Shown piece by piece: positions 1-8,471 of a DNA stretch of 64,000 nt. The notes beneath the pieces were generated by a model, which was given only the letters and a program-made list of their open reading frames with translations, was not told the origin of the DNA and searched no databases. Positions within the stretch are counted from its first letter, which is position 1. Every line of letters begins with the position of its first letter. The DNA is from an uncultured Clostridia bacterium (GTDB lineage Bacteria; Bacillota; Clostridia; Christensenellales; Aristaeellaceae). The stretch covers positions 1-64,000 of the forward strand of contig CALVKT010000061.1 in NCBI GenBank assembly GCA_944333055.1. The letters are read 5' to 3'. A program made the position numbers and the translations under genes.

Positions 1-38
1 AGTTGTAAACCACCAGAGAAACCAATCTAATTTTACCG

Positions 39-77
39 TTGATAGCCATTTCCTTGATAGCCAAATGATAGCAAAAG
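39..77. repeat. Iterated GATAGC motifs
   Basis: TTGATAGCCA occurs at 39-48 and again at 54-63, and a shorter version (TGATAGCA) follows from 66. The copies are all in the same orientation and 15 and about 11 bp apart. Iterated short direct repeats beside a mobile-element end can be arm-type binding sites of a tyrosine recombinase or iterons. No recombinase gene is inside the window, so the function is open. Confidence 0.35.
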
Positions 78-196
78 TTCGGCAAGCCCATAGGATAAGG
101 ATAATAGGTATCAGGAAAAATCAAATGATATCAAATCTCCCAAACAAAAGCGTTTAGAATTAAGTTTCATTTTGCGAGTGGGAATAACAAAACATT

Positions 197-237
197 GCCC
201 GGAAATCAAGTAATAGCTCGATTTCCGGGCTTCTTTT
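197..237 (+). terminator. Rho-independent terminator
   Basis: An 11-bp perfect stem (GCCCGGAAATC at 197-207 pairs with 220-230) with a 12-nt loop is followed by TTCTTTT. The orientation fits a plus-strand gene ending before the window's left part. No such gene is visible in positions 1-196. Confidence 0.75.
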
Positions 238-275
238 ATGCCGTTTGAGTACAAATTGAGTACATTTGAAGATTT

Positions 276-953
276 TCAGGGTTTTTCAGAGAACAGAAGA
301 TCATACTCGTCAGTATTCTCATCCGGAATATGACCCAGCAAATAGGGAGAATCAGATTTGTACCGATTGAGAGGCGTAGAAATTGAAAGCATGTGAAGCT
401 CAAGTTCTTCAAGTGTTTCAGCAATGATGATATTCGATGAATCCTGCTCTGTAAAAGCATCTTTGGTTTGTTCGTATCCCCAGCAACAAACTGCCCATGT
501 CAAAAAATCTTGGAGGCAGTCAGCTTCGTTAAGCGTAAAAATAATATTGTGTAAATCGATACTGTTTTCAGAGTTGTTTGGAGAAAGAACTTGGAAAAAT
601 TCAGAGAGAGCTGGATTGATCATAAACCTTGCGGTTTCTGGCTCAATTGAAAAGTCCTCATTGCGCTTTCCTGCAATCAAAAGAACACGCGCACGATAAA
701 GGGTCATCAGCAAACCCATCAGATCGCCAACCGTGTCCACACGGGTTGGAGCACCGTTATATCCAATGATGGCATTGGCGTTTACTTGCAGCGTAGTGGC
801 AATCCGCTCAATCTGCTCAATCTGCGGCTGCATTTTATTAGTTTCATATTTTCTGATAGACACAGGATGAATGCCCGTCAACTCGGCGAGCTGTTCCTGT
901 GTCATTTTTCTTTTCTTTCGAAAATACTTGATTCGCTCTCCTACGGTTTTCAT
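276..953 (-). CDS. XRE-family repressor of an integrative element
   Basis: A 225-residue protein with an N-terminal Cro/C1-type helix-turn-helix at about residues 5-60 (GERIKYFRKKRKMTQEQLAE is the first part). The remaining 160 residues match no domain I can name and lack the Ser/Lys pair of LexA-type autoproteolysis. It is transcribed away from an excisionase-like small gene. Three copies of a TAGCG-N4-CGCTA-like palindrome lie in the shared 160-bp intergenic region, one at its own promoter. This is the layout of an immunity repressor that controls itself and a divergent early gene. A+T-rich composition differs from the genome downstream, so horizontal acquisition is likely. The target assignment is inference; the HTH call is firm. 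Confidence 0.85.
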   Translation of the reverse strand: MKTVGERIKYFRKKRKMTQEQLAELTGIHPVSIRKYETNKMQPQIEQIERIATTLQVNANAIIGYNGAPTRVDTVGDLMGLLMTLYRARVLLIAGKRNEDFSIEPETARFMINPALSEFFQVLSPNNSENSIDLHNIIFTLNEADCLQDFLTWAVCCWGYEQTKDAFTEQDSSNIIIAETLEELELHMLSISTPLNRYKSDSPYLLGHIPDENTDEYDLLFSEKP

Positions 954-998
954 AATAGTTCCTCCGCTTGGCTTGTATATGGATACTATAGCACATTT

Positions 999-1014
999 AG
1001 AGCGAGAAAGCTAC
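999..1014. promoter_or_regulatory. Operator 1 (imperfect), repressor promoter
   Basis: AGCG-AGAA-AGCTA (1001-1013) is a diverged copy of the TAGCG-N4-CGCTA element found at 1039 and 1074. It lies just upstream of a TATAGT-like -10 for the minus-strand repressor gene, so binding there would give autoregulation. Confidence 0.45.
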
Positions 1015-1032
1015 ATTTTTTAAGAAATAGCA

Positions 1033-1061
1033 TTGACATAGCGAATACGCTACAATATAAT
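1033..1061 (+). promoter_or_regulatory. Consensus sigma-A promoter with operator 2 in its spacer
   Basis: TTGACA (1033-1038), a 17-bp spacer and TATAAT (1056-1061) form a textbook promoter for the excisionase-like gene. The spacer contains a palindrome, TAGCG-AATA-CGCTA (1039-1052), so a protein bound there would block RNA polymerase directly. Confidence 0.8.
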
Positions 1062-1073
1062 GAAATCACAAAA

Positions 1074-1089
1074 GTAGCGCTTGCGCTAC
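1074..1089. promoter_or_regulatory. Operator 3, perfect palindrome
   Basis: GTAGCG-CTTG-CGCTAC is a perfect 6+4+6 inverted repeat 12 bp downstream of the -10 element. It shares the TAGCG-N4-CGCTA core with the copy inside the promoter; the two centres are 36 bp apart. Confidence 0.65.
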
Positions 1090-1113
1090 AAATATAAATT
1101 AGGAGGAATGAAA

Positions 1114-1290
1114 ATGATGAAACAAACCAGTTTTATCACCGCGGCGGAGCTTGCTGCTATGCTGGGTGTGTCTGTGGGTCATGCCTACAAGATCATTCAC
1201 CAGCTGAATGACGAGCTTGCCCAGAAAGGCTATCTCACTTTTTCTGGTCGGGTACCTCGAAAGTATCTGGAAGAGCGATGCTATAACTGA
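1114..1290 (+). CDS. Excisionase-like small HTH protein
   Basis: A 58-residue basic protein. Residues about 6-30 (TAAELAAMLGVSVGHAYKII) form a helix-turn-helix like the MerR-type wing of excisionases and of small regulators carried by Firmicute integrative elements. The C-terminal segment GYLTFSGRVPRKYLEERCY is typical of such proteins. AGGAGG at 1101-1106 sits 7 nt before ATG 1114; an in-frame ATG at 1108 is too close to be used. It is driven by a consensus promoter covered by repressor operators. It could be an excisionase or a relaxase-operon regulator; no integrase is present in the window to decide. Confidence 0.65.
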   Translation: MMKQTSFITAAELAAMLGVSVGHAYKIIHQLNDELAQKGYLTFSGRVPRKYLEERCYN

Positions 1291-1300
1291 TTACAATTAA

Positions 1301-1336
1301 AGCCTGCTTTTGTGTTACACAAGGGCAGGCTCTATT
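1301..1336 (+). terminator. Terminator after the excisionase-like gene
   Basis: AGCCTGC (1301-1307) pairs with GCAGGCT (1325-1331), with further inner pairing (GTG/CAC), followed by a short T-containing tail. It separates the small HTH gene from the sigma-factor operon. Confidence 0.55.
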
Positions 1337-1461
1337 GATTGCATTTACGTTTGCACAGTGTTATCATGCGATATAAGCGAAAAAATCAAGAAAAACTTTT
1401 GATAGGTGTTTATAGAATTCCGGCATGGTCGTCTAATTAAGCAGAAAGGAGGCAAGCGAAC

Positions 1462-1983
1462 ATGAGTGTTGTCAAGGGCCCTGACAAGCTTCGAGAAGAA
1501 AAGTTGCATCAGATGATCGACAAATATGAGAAGGATTTGATCCGCATGTGCTGCGCTTATCTGAGAGATCTTTCGATGGCGGAAGACGCCGTTCAGGAAA
1601 CATTCCTGAAAGCATACAAAGGATTAGATTCCTTTAAGGGAAACAGCAGCGAAAAGACGTGGCTGATCAGAATTGCGATCAACGTTTGCAACGATATGCG
1701 GCGCAATTCCTGGTTTCGGTTTATCGATCAGAAGATTGACGTTGAACGGCTGAAGATCCCTGAGTGGGAACAGAATGATGTGAGCATCTCCCTGATGATG
1801 GAAATCATGCGGCTGCCGCGCAAATATATGGAAGCCATTCTGCTTTACTATTATGAGGATATGAAGGTGGCTGAAATTGCTGAAATGCTGGGTATTTCAG
1901 ATACCGTGATTTCCAGACGGCTGAAAAAAGCGCGCGAGATGCTGAAAGGTATGCTGGAAGGAGTTGATTTGGATGAAGAATGA
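1462..1983 (+). CDS. ECF-type RNA polymerase sigma factor
   Basis: The 173-residue length is usual for extracytoplasmic-function sigma factors. Region 2 spans about residues 25-95 (ICLRDLSMAEDAVQETF-like core, then the KTWLIRIAINVCND segment). Region 4 spans about 118-165 and has the HTH VAEIAEMLGISDTVISRRLK. AAAGGAGG lies about 10 nt before ATG 1462. The stop overlaps the start of the next gene by 11 bp, so it is translationally coupled to its probable anti-sigma factor. It probably redirects RNA polymerase to a small envelope-response regulon. I could not identify a matching -35/-10 pair upstream with confidence. Confidence 0.92.
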   Translation: MSVVKGPDKLREEKLHQMIDKYEKDLIRMCCAYLRDLSMAEDAVQETFLKAYKGLDSFKGNSSEKTWLIRIAINVCNDMRRNSWFRFIDQKIDVERLKIPEWEQNDVSISLMMEIMRLPRKYMEAILLYYYEDMKVAEIAEMLGISDTVISRRLKKAREMLKGMLEGVDLDEE

Positions 1984-2992
1984 TGAGCAGGTCAGAATGC
2001 TCGTTCATTCCGCTTTCGATAAAGGTCTTGCACATGTTGAAGACCGTCCTTCTCTCCGCTATGAGATTATGAAAAAAGCGAGAGGAGAGCAAAAAGTGAA
2101 GAGAAAGTTCTCTGTGGCGATGGTTTGTGCCATGGTAGTGCTGATGACGACAACCGCAGCTTTGGCAGCGGGTGTACATTTCGGTGTGTTTGACTTTATG
2201 ACAAATCTGTTTGGGCAGGAAGCTGTGCTGCCGCAAGCGCAGGAGATGGTGGCAAGCGATCTTGCTGTAATGGAGCTTGAGAATACGACGCTGAAGGTTG
2301 AAGAAGCTGTCTATGACGGCGGAAATCTGCGTGTAATGTACAGTGTGGCATCGAACAATGAAAGCCAGACGATCGAGGAAGCTGCCCAGGCAGATCAAGT
2401 GAGCTTGAATGGATGCGACTGGTTCTTTATCAATGGTGAAGAGATCATTATGACCAATGGCTCGTATTTCGGCAACATGCTTTCTCCTGAAGGGGACCGC
2501 ATGCTGTGCTATTTGGACATTTATCTGGCTTCTTCAAATATTGTGCTTCAGGAAGATTTTAAGGTTTCTCTGCCTCTGATCGGGGCAGGCAAGGATGCGG
2601 AATATGCCGCGTTTACCGTACCCGGTTATGATGTTGCAGAAAACCCCGTAAAGACACAGACGGATTCTGTGAACGTCATGCTTCTTAGTTCTTCGATTTC
2701 CCCTGTTCGTTCTTATGTGAGGCTGCGTATCGAAAAGCTTCCGAATGTGTCTGCCGAAAGCTATGAAGCAGCGCTGTATGATTGGCAGGATGCTTATCTG
2801 GTAGATAAACAAGGTACAAAGCTCTGCGCTCCAGTTGAAATCCTGATGGATGGAAGTGTGGATGGCGAATGGATCGAACAGACGTATGTTTTCCTGCCTG
2901 TTGAAGCTGATGAGGTTTTTTTCGCTTCGACAATGATTACGCCGCAGGATGAATGGATCGTCGACATGAACCATGCGCTGCAGATCAAGTGA
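1973..2992 (+). CDS. Membrane anti-sigma factor (DUF4179-like)
   Basis: A 339-residue protein with a short cytoplasmic N-terminus, one transmembrane helix at about residues 46-67 (FSVAMVCAMVVLMTTTAALA) and a large extracellular domain. This is the usual architecture of Clostridial DUF4179-type anti-sigma factors encoded next to an ECF sigma. The start chosen is ATG 1973, 9 nt after GGAG inside the sigma gene; an upstream in-frame TTG at 1964 has no better site. The cytoplasmic part would sequester the sigma factor and the outer domain would sense the signal. Family assignment rests on architecture and context, not on a specific catalytic motif. Confidence 0.75.
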   Translation: MKNDEQVRMLVHSAFDKGLAHVEDRPSLRYEIMKKARGEQKVKRKFSVAMVCAMVVLMTTTAALAAGVHFGVFDFMTNLFGQEAVLPQAQEMVASDLAVMELENTTLKVEEAVYDGGNLRVMYSVASNNESQTIEEAAQADQVSLNGCDWFFINGEEIIMTNGSYFGNMLSPEGDRMLCYLDIYLASSNIVLQEDFKVSLPLIGAGKDAEYAAFTVPGYDVAENPVKTQTDSVNVMLLSSSISPVRSYVRLRIEKLPNVSAESYEAALYDWQDAYLVDKQGTKLCAPVEILMDGSVDGEWIEQTYVFLPVEADEVFFASTMITPQDEWIVDMNHALQIK

Positions 2993-3006
2993 AAGGAGAA
3001 CGCTAT

Positions 3007-4167
3007 ATGAAGAAGATGATTTCGGTGCTGATCGCGGCTGCTTTGCTGTGCTGCATGTCGATCGGCTTTGCCGAAGGAGAGTATCTGAATATTCAGGAAA
3101 TCAGAGAGACTGCTCCTGACAGATGGCAGAAGGATTTTGAGACCAAGTGGCGCAATGTCAACGTGGATGCTGAGATTGTCATTCCTGATGTTGAGCAGTT
3201 GCCAGTAGTGCTTGTCAGCGGCGGTGCAACAGAACCTGCGCTGACAGCAGAAGAAACTGGTTGGGATGAAGTCAGATGCCAAGATGCGTATAGCCTGATT
3301 CTGGTCAATGATGATACCGAGTATCCTAAGAGTGTAGATGGCGTCCGTGTAGGAGGCCCAACTTCCAAAGGTTCGTGGTACGGAGATTATGAAATGGAGA
3401 AGGCTTACATTCCCATGCACGATATCACTCTGGAAGAAATTATTTCTATGACTCGTGAAAAGGTTACGCTTTTCGGTTACGATCCCGACAATTTCGACTG
3501 GGAGAGTCCCCGGCAGATCTGGACACATCACATCTATGCTGCCGGCACGAAAAAGGATATTCTTCCGGGATACATGTCCATGAGAGTAAGCCCGAAGATT
3601 GACGGCGTCCCAGTTGTTTCTCATATCTACAAGGCTTCGCTTGAAGGTTGGACAAACCGTAATGACGAGTTTCTCAATGATGTTGAAACGCATATCGGCT
3701 ACGATGGATATACCGACGATTTCACCCATATTTTCCTCTCTCCGCTGAAGGTAAATGAAACGCTGGCAGAAGACATCCCGCTGTGTTCGTTTGACAAGGT
3801 GCTTGCTGCTGTTGAGAAAGAGATTAATGCAGGACACATCCGCAAGGTATACGAAATTAAACTTGGTTATGTGCTTTATAATCAGCCGGGCGTGTATCGT
3901 GAGAAGGGGCTGAGTCCGGCAGAGGTTCAGGCGCAGTGGGAAGAGATGGCGTATTATGCCAAGCCTATGTGGCAGGTAAATTGCCTCTATGTCAAGAGCG
4001 CAAGCGGCAGTGTGCGTGACGTTTCCAGCTATACCGATGATGAGCGCAATTCGCTGGATTATCATCAGCTGCTGATTGACGCGCAGACGGGAGAAATGGT
4101 TGTTCTTGGTGAGGAGAAGGATCGGTATGAGTTTAAGGGGTTTACTCCTTGGGATGAGGTTCAATGA
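3007..4167 (+). CDS. Secreted protein, third gene of the sigma operon
   Basis: A 386-residue protein with a signal peptide (residues 1-22, cleavage likely after GFA). AAAGGAG precedes ATG 3007, which follows the anti-sigma stop by 14 bp, so it belongs to the same operon. I recognise no named domain with certainty. The C-terminal third (KVYEIKLGYVLY ... LLIDAQTGEMVVL) resembles the beta-strand and helix pattern of PepSY-like or YycI-like extracellular modules, where a strand ending in IDAxTGEM is typical. It may be the sensory or effector partner of the sigma/anti-sigma pair; that role is inference. Confidence 0.7.
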   Translation: MKKMISVLIAAALLCCMSIGFAEGEYLNIQEIRETAPDRWQKDFETKWRNVNVDAEIVIPDVEQLPVVLVSGGATEPALTAEETGWDEVRCQDAYSLILVNDDTEYPKSVDGVRVGGPTSKGSWYGDYEMEKAYIPMHDITLEEIISMTREKVTLFGYDPDNFDWESPRQIWTHHIYAAGTKKDILPGYMSMRVSPKIDGVPVVSHIYKASLEGWTNRNDEFLNDVETHIGYDGYTDDFTHIFLSPLKVNETLAEDIPLCSFDKVLAAVEKEINAGHIRKVYEIKLGYVLYNQPGVYREKGLSPAEVQAQWEEMAYYAKPMWQVNCLYVKSASGSVRDVSSYTDDERNSLDYHQLLIDAQTGEMVVLGEEKDRYEFKGFTPWDEVQ

Positions 4168-4198
4168 TCTGGGAGTTAGATAATTCAAGATAATCAAG

Positions 4199-4232
4199 GA
4201 GCGTGCAGTTGAATTGGCTGTACGCTTCTTTT
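4199..4232 (+). terminator. Terminator of the sigma-factor operon
   Basis: GAGCGTGCAG pairs with CTGTACGCTTC (one G-U pair) around a 9-nt loop, followed by TTTT. It lies 31 bp after the secreted-protein stop codon. Confidence 0.6.
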
Positions 4233-4310
4233 GATATTTCGGATAATAAGTTTTCTAGTTAGAAAGAACCCCTGATGCATAAAAGCTGGATATTTTTCGG
4301 TGTTTTAGTG

Positions 4311-4404
4311 TATAATAGATACTGTAATGAAAGGGGGAATGTGAATGTCGTATTCTCTTTCTAAAATAGATCCTAATGATCCAACCAAGTTCTATACATT
4401 ATAA
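4311..4404 (+). CDS. Micro-ORF with its own promoter signals (coding part 4345-4404)
   Basis: TATAAT at 4311-4316, then AAAGGGGG and ATG at 4345, open a 19-codon reading frame (MSYSLSKIDPNDPTKFYTL) that stops at 4404. No -35 element matches well. The signals are better than chance, but the peptide has no recognisable family. It may be a leader peptide, a small secreted or signalling peptide, or the surviving 5' end of a deleted gene: the sequence after the stop is A+T-rich and contains repeats. Confidence 0.3.
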
Positions 4405-4423
4405 GACACTATAATATCACTAA

Positions 4424-4525
4424 TAGTTACTCTAAAGTAGTTTAAAGTAGCAAGGTTGACAATAATCAATAAATATAAGGAATTTTATCGCGATACTCTT
4501 TACTTTTATGTAGTTACTCTAAAGT
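4424..4525. repeat. 15-bp direct repeat pair
   Basis: TAGTTACTCTAAAGT occurs at 4424-4438 and at 4511-4525 in the same orientation, 87 bp apart. TCACTAATA just before the first copy is matched by its complement TATTAGTGA just after the second, near 4545. The 4405-4554 stretch otherwise contains no gene. The arrangement resembles a recombination or insertion scar next to a truncated gene. Confidence 0.4.
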
Positions 4526-4554
4526 GTACTCAATAGTCGGATTATTAGTGACAA

Positions 4555-4785
4555 TCAAATAAAGGAGTACCCATGAAAATAAAGATCTCCTAAATAGTAC
4601 TGAGCATTTGGATCGTTTTGAGCAGCTGCATTTTCGAAATATGGCAGAGCTTTTTCGTATTCTCCGCGATTGAAATATGTTTCCCCTTGGTCGCATAACG
4701 CAGAGGGATTCGAAGAAACTGGTATCTGAAAGCTAGAAAATAGATTTGCGCAAAGCAACATCGCGAGAATAACTGCAACTCTCAT
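4555..4785 (-). pseudogene. Truncated Sel1/TPR-repeat secreted protein
   Basis: A good ribosome site (AGGAG, about 9 nt spacing) precedes ATG 4785. The 76-residue product has a hydrophobic signal-like N-terminus followed by one helical repeat: GETYFNRGEYEKALPYFENA, then the NAQYYLGDLYFHGYSF pattern typical of Sel1-like repeats. Such proteins normally carry several repeats, whereas this one stops directly after the first YxLGxLYxxG signature. The stop falls about 30 bp from the 15-bp direct-repeat scar. I read it as a 3'-truncated gene at the junction between the A+T-rich region and the G+C-rich chromosome. A genuine single-repeat secreted protein cannot be excluded. Confidence 0.55.
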
Positions 4786-4963
4786 ATTCTTTATCTCCTA
4801 TATTTTCACGATTATGCGGTGGTCGGTATTGTTGAAGGATTAACGCGTTGGACCCTTGCCGCGGCGCAATATCCATGTCACCCCGCGCGCGCTCGATGCC
4901 GCAGTGCATGCCCGGCCGGATCGCTTTCACCTCCGCGGCCGATCCGGTGATTTGCCTTCGGAC

Positions 4964-5010
4964 AAAAAGCCGTGGCGCCCGGCGGGACGATTGCCGGACA
5001 CCACGACTTT
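4964..5010 (-). terminator. Terminator of the aconitase/PrpF operon
   Basis: The minus strand reads GTCGTGG...CC, a loop, then GG...CCACGGC followed by five T. It lies 35 bp beyond the stop of the hydratase at 5045. The remaining sequence between 4786 and 4963 holds no recognisable gene. Confidence 0.55.
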
Positions 5011-5044
5011 TCTGTGATGGTGGCGCGCTCACGGATGATGGGCC

Positions 5045-7312
5045 TTAACGATTGCGATAATAGTTGATCAGACAGCCATCCGCAATGATCTGTCGTTCCG
5101 CCTGAGTCAGTTCCCCGGTGGAGACCGGAAACGGCGTGACGGCGCCATCGGGCTTGACCGCAAAAGCGGTAAAGCCCGGCGCATTGCTCAGAACGGCCCG
5201 GCGCACACCGGGAATGAAGATGTAATCGCCCAGCGCGAACACGGACGGATCCTCCACGAGGAAAGGCGTCATGCCCCAGTTGATGCAGTTGGAGCGATAG
5301 CGCTTGGTCGCATATGCCCTGGCAAAGTTGGCGCTTGCGCCCATCACGCGCTGGCAGGACGCAGCCTGCTCGCGGGCGGAGCCGTCGCCGGGGCAGTTGG
5401 CGAAGATGGTCGAGCCGATGTCGGTGTGCTCAGGATCGGTTTCAATGCCCGCGCGCTTGAGCGCCGCGTACACCGCCAGAACCTCCTCGCTCAGCCCCCT
5501 GCCCGCCCGGCGGTCGCGCTCCATTTGGCGCACCTGCTTGCTGCGCCCCACATACTGCGGATCGCGGCGGGAGAGCGCAAACTCGCTCAGGCGCTCCGGA
5601 TTGGAACGGAAGGAAGACGTCTCGCCGGAGGGGATCAGCTCATCGGTGGTGGTCACCGGGTCGTCGATGTAGGCGCAGACCTTCACCAACAGATCGTCCG
5701 TCAGCGCGGGCATCTCCGGCCAGTCCTTGATGTTCGGGCCGAATTTGAGCTCGGTATCCGCCTCCGGCTTGCCCCAGCCGTTGTAGACGCGCTTTTCATA
5801 GATGCCGCCGTCATAGCGGTACTCCGGATGGGTGTATGTCACATCCAGATCGGTCGCGGCGGTCAGCCTGCCGCCGTTGGCCGCTGTCGCGGCGATGGAG
5901 CGCGCGTCCATCAGGGCGACGGCAGAAATCTGGCCCTCTCCGGGCTTGCTGCCCTCGCGGTTGGGGAAGTTGCGGGTGGTGTGGCGGATGGAGAATTCGC
6001 CGTTAGCCGGGCAATCGCCCGCGCCAAAGCACGGGCCGCAGAAGCACTCGCGCATGATCGCGCCCGCGCTGATGAGATCCAGCGCACGGCTGTTGCGCAC
6101 CAGCTCGGCAAGCGCCGGCATGGAACCGGGATAGATGCTCAGGGAAAACGCGCCGTTTCCGCAGCTCCTGCCGCGCAGGATGTCCGCAGCCGCGCAGATG
6201 TTGTCAAACGTGCCGCCTGCGCAGCCCGCGATCTCCCCCTGCTCGACATAGATGTGGCCGTTGCGCAGCTTGCCGAGCAGATCCATTTTGACGCCCTTGA
6301 GCTGCCGGTTGGCCTCCTCCTGACAATGATGGAGGATATCCGACGCATTGGCCTGAAGCTCGTGGATCGTGTAGGTGTTGGACGGGTGCATCGGCATGGC
6401 AATCGTGCATTCCACGGTGCTCAGATCGATGTACACGCAGCCGTCGTAATACGCGACGCCGGCGGGCGCAATCCGCTTGTAATCCTGCGCGCGGCCGTGC
6501 AGGGCGTAATAGCCCTGCGTCTTCTCGTCCGTCACCCAGATGGACGACCAGCAGGCCGTCTCGGTCGTCATCACGTCGATGGCATTGCGGTATTCGATCG
6601 GCAAGCCCGCAATGCCCGGTCCGACAAACTCCATGACTTTGTTTTTCACGTAGCCGTTCTTGTAGACCGCGCCGACGATGGAGAGCGCCACATCGTGCGG
6701 GCCGATGCCGGGGCGCGGTTTGCCGGTCAGATAGACGGCGATCACACCGGGGCGCGCAAAGTCATACGTCCGCCCGACGAGCTGCTTGGCCAGCTCGCCG
6801 CCGCCCTCGCCCACGGCCATCGTGCCCAGCGCGCCGTAGCGGGTATGGGAGTCGGAGCCCAGAATCATCTTGCCGCCGGCGGCCATCGTCTCGCGGTTGT
6901 AGCTGTGGATGTTCGCCATGTTGGCGGGCACATAGATGCCGCCATACTTGTGCGCGGCGGACAGGGCAAACTTGTGATCGTCCTCGTTGATCGTTCCGCC
7001 GACGGCACACAGGGCGTTATGGCAGTTGGTGAGCACATACGGCACAGGGAATTCCTGCATGCCGGAGGCGCGGGCCGTCTGGATGATGCCGACGTAGGTG
7101 ATGTCGTGGCTGGTCATGGAGTCAAACCTGAGCTTGAGGGCATCCATGTCCCCCGACGTGTTGTGCGCTTTGAGGATCGAATAGGCCATCGTGCCCTTTT
7201 CCGCCTCTTCTTTTGTGGTGTGGATGCCATAGCGGGCGGCGAGCTGTTCGGGCGCTTCGACGACGTCCGTACCATTGACCAGGAACACGCCGTGATCGTA
7301 TAATGTAATCAT
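5045..7312 (-). CDS. YbhJ-type aconitase-superfamily hydratase (copy 1)
   Basis: A 755-residue cytoplasmic protein of the aconitase superfamily, closest in layout to the uncharacterised E. coli hydratase YbhJ. Visible features are [14 protein letters not shown] near residue 150, cluster-ligand cysteines in GCAGG (about 362) and CFCGPCFG (about 421), and the swivel-domain active-site loop [11 protein letters not shown] near 641. In canonical aconitase that loop is SSREHA: here the catalytic Ser and Arg persist, but the second Ser is Ala and His is Gln. So it probably hydrates or isomerises a related, not identical, tricarboxylate. ATG 7312 is preceded by AAGGAG; the upstream frame is only an extension. 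It is last in the acn-icd-prpF operon, 25 bp after prpF. Confidence 0.88.
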   Translation of the reverse strand: MITLYDHGVFLVNGTDVVEAPEQLAARYGIHTTKEEAEKGTMAYSILKAHNTSGDMDALKLRFDSMTSHDITYVGIIQTARASGMQEFPVPYVLTNCHNALCAVGGTINEDDHKFALSAAHKYGGIYVPANMANIHSYNRETMAAGGKMILGSDSHTRYGALGTMAVGEGGGELAKQLVGRTYDFARPGVIAVYLTGKPRPGIGPHDVALSIVGAVYKNGYVKNKVMEFVGPGIAGLPIEYRNAIDVMTTETACWSSIWVTDEKTQGYYALHGRAQDYKRIAPAGVAYYDGCVYIDLSTVECTIAMPMHPSNTYTIHELQANASDILHHCQEEANRQLKGVKMDLLGKLRNGHIYVEQGEIAGCAGGTFDNICAAADILRGRSCGNGAFSLSIYPGSMPALAELVRNSRALDLISAGAIMRECFCGPCFGAGDCPANGEFSIRHTTRNFPNREGSKPGEGQISAVALMDARSIAATAANGGRLTAATDLDVTYTHPEYRYDGGIYEKRVYNGWGKPEADTELKFGPNIKDWPEMPALTDDLLVKVCAYIDDPVTTTDELIPSGETSSFRSNPERLSEFALSRRDPQYVGRSKQVRQMERDRRAGRGLSEEVLAVYAALKRAGIETDPEHTDIGSTIFANCPGDGSAREQAASCQRVMGASANFARAYATKRYRSNCINWGMTPFLVEDPSVFALGDYIFIPGVRRAVLSNAPGFTAFAVKPDGAVTPFPVSTGELTQAERQIIADGCLINYYRNR

Positions 7313-7337
7313 GGTCTCTTTCTCCTTCGACTTGATG

Positions 7338-8471
7338 TCACCTGCGGATATATACCGTTCCGTCCATGATCCGGCGCGCCGTGCGCTGCACAGCGACGCC
7401 GGAAACCTCGATCTCATGGAGCGGCTTGTGCGGATCGTCTATGTACGGGTACATGGTCATCACGCCCGACGGATGGCCGACCCGGACGGTCCCCCCTTTG
7501 ATCGTTGCGAGTTCGTGAACCAGCGTGCCCGGCACAAACGCCGCCACGCTGATGGCGGAAGCGCTCGTCAGCGGGCAAGCCTTGTGGCACTTGAACACGC
7601 TGATCACACGCGCGCAAATATCCATTTCCTCCGCCTCGACCGTTTTGCCGCCGATGTCCGCAAAGCGCACCGGCGCCGTCACAAAGCCGACCTTCGGCAC
7701 GGCAGGGCTGTTCTGCGTCGCATCCTCAGGCGTATGGGCAAAGCCCATCTTCACGCAGGCCGCGCCGCGGATGGCTTCCAGTTTCGCCGCCGCTTCCCTG
7801 TTCGCGTCCACCTCGGCGGGCAGCTCCGTGCCCTTCAAGCCGATATCCGCGGCGCGCACGAGCACGATGGGATTGGACACGTCCAGAATCGTCGCCTCGA
7901 TCTCCCCGCCGGGAATCTCCAGCATCTCCCTGGGCCGGTCGGTCGGGAAGAGCTTGCCCGTCTTTGCGCCGGCGGGGTGGAGGAAATTGACCTTCAGCTC
8001 GCCCGCCGTACCGTCAATGCCCGCGATGCGGCAGTCGCCCTCGTTGTCGAACCGGCCGTCGCGCACCGGCACTTCCACGTCGATATACTTGTTCGTGTTC
8101 AGGTTGAACATGTGCACAACCGTCGTCGGCTCGGTCAGGTTCTCGACCAGTCCCATCTCCACGGCGAACGGCGCGGTGGCCGCCGTCATGTTGCCGCAGT
8201 TGCTCTTGTAGTCGATCCTGGCCTGACCGACAATCGACTGCCCGACGATGTAATCCACATCCACGCCCGGCCGCTCACTCTTGCTCACAACGACGATCTT
8301 GTTGTTGCTGGATACGCAGCCGCCAAGGCCGTCGATCTGCTTGGGATCGGGGCTGCCCATCACCTGCACAAAGATGTCGTCCCACTGCTCGCGCCCGGGC
8401 AAATCCTCCTTGAGGAACATGCAGCCCTTGCTCGTGCCGCCTCGCATAAAGACCGTCTTAAAGCTTCTCAT
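7338..8471 (-). CDS. PrpF-family aconitate-type isomerase
   Basis: A 378-residue protein of the PrpF family (two DAP-epimerase-like domains). The opening [16 protein letters not shown] and the SNCGNMTAA segment around residues 88-96 are diagnostic. Characterised members isomerise 2-methylaconitate (PrpF), tautomerise 4-oxalomesaconate (GalD) or act on other unsaturated di- and tricarboxylates by proton transfer without cofactor. ATG 8471 overlaps the stop of the preceding dehydrogenase by 4 bp (ATGA). Here it sits between an isocitrate-dehydrogenase-like enzyme and a YbhJ-type hydratase and without methylcitrate synthase, so a role on trans/cis-aconitate or a substituted aconitate is more likely than propionate catabolism. 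The exact substrate is not decidable from sequence. Confidence 0.88.
   Translation of the reverse strand: MRSFKTVFMRGGTSKGCMFLKEDLPGREQWDDIFVQVMGSPDPKQIDGLGGCVSSNNKIVVVSKSERPGVDVDYIVGQSIVGQARIDYKSNCGNMTAATAPFAVEMGLVENLTEPTTVVHMFNLNTNKYIDVEVPVRDGRFDNEGDCRIAGIDGTAGELKVNFLHPAGAKTGKLFPTDRPREMLEIPGGEIEATILDVSNPIVLVRAADIGLKGTELPAEVDANREAAAKLEAIRGAACVKMGFAHTPEDATQNSPAVPKVGFVTAPVRFADIGGKTVEAEEMDICARVISVFKCHKACPLTSASAISVAAFVPGTLVHELATIKGGTVRVGHPSGVMTMYPYIDDPHKPLHEIEVSGVAVQRTARRIMDGTVYIRR

Noticed and set aside
255-4534. ATTGAGTACA at 255-264 and its complement at 4525-4534 as attachment-site repeats
   Set aside because: The copies are inverted, not direct, and only 10 bp long; attL/attR pairs would be direct repeats. 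TTGAGTACA is also locally repeated at 245, so chance or another motif is likely.
5426-7303. A 625-codon open frame on the plus strand opposite the YbhJ-type hydratase
   Set aside because: It is an antisense by-product of high G+C third positions; its translation is low-complexity His/Arg/Ala and the opposite strand is a clear enzyme.
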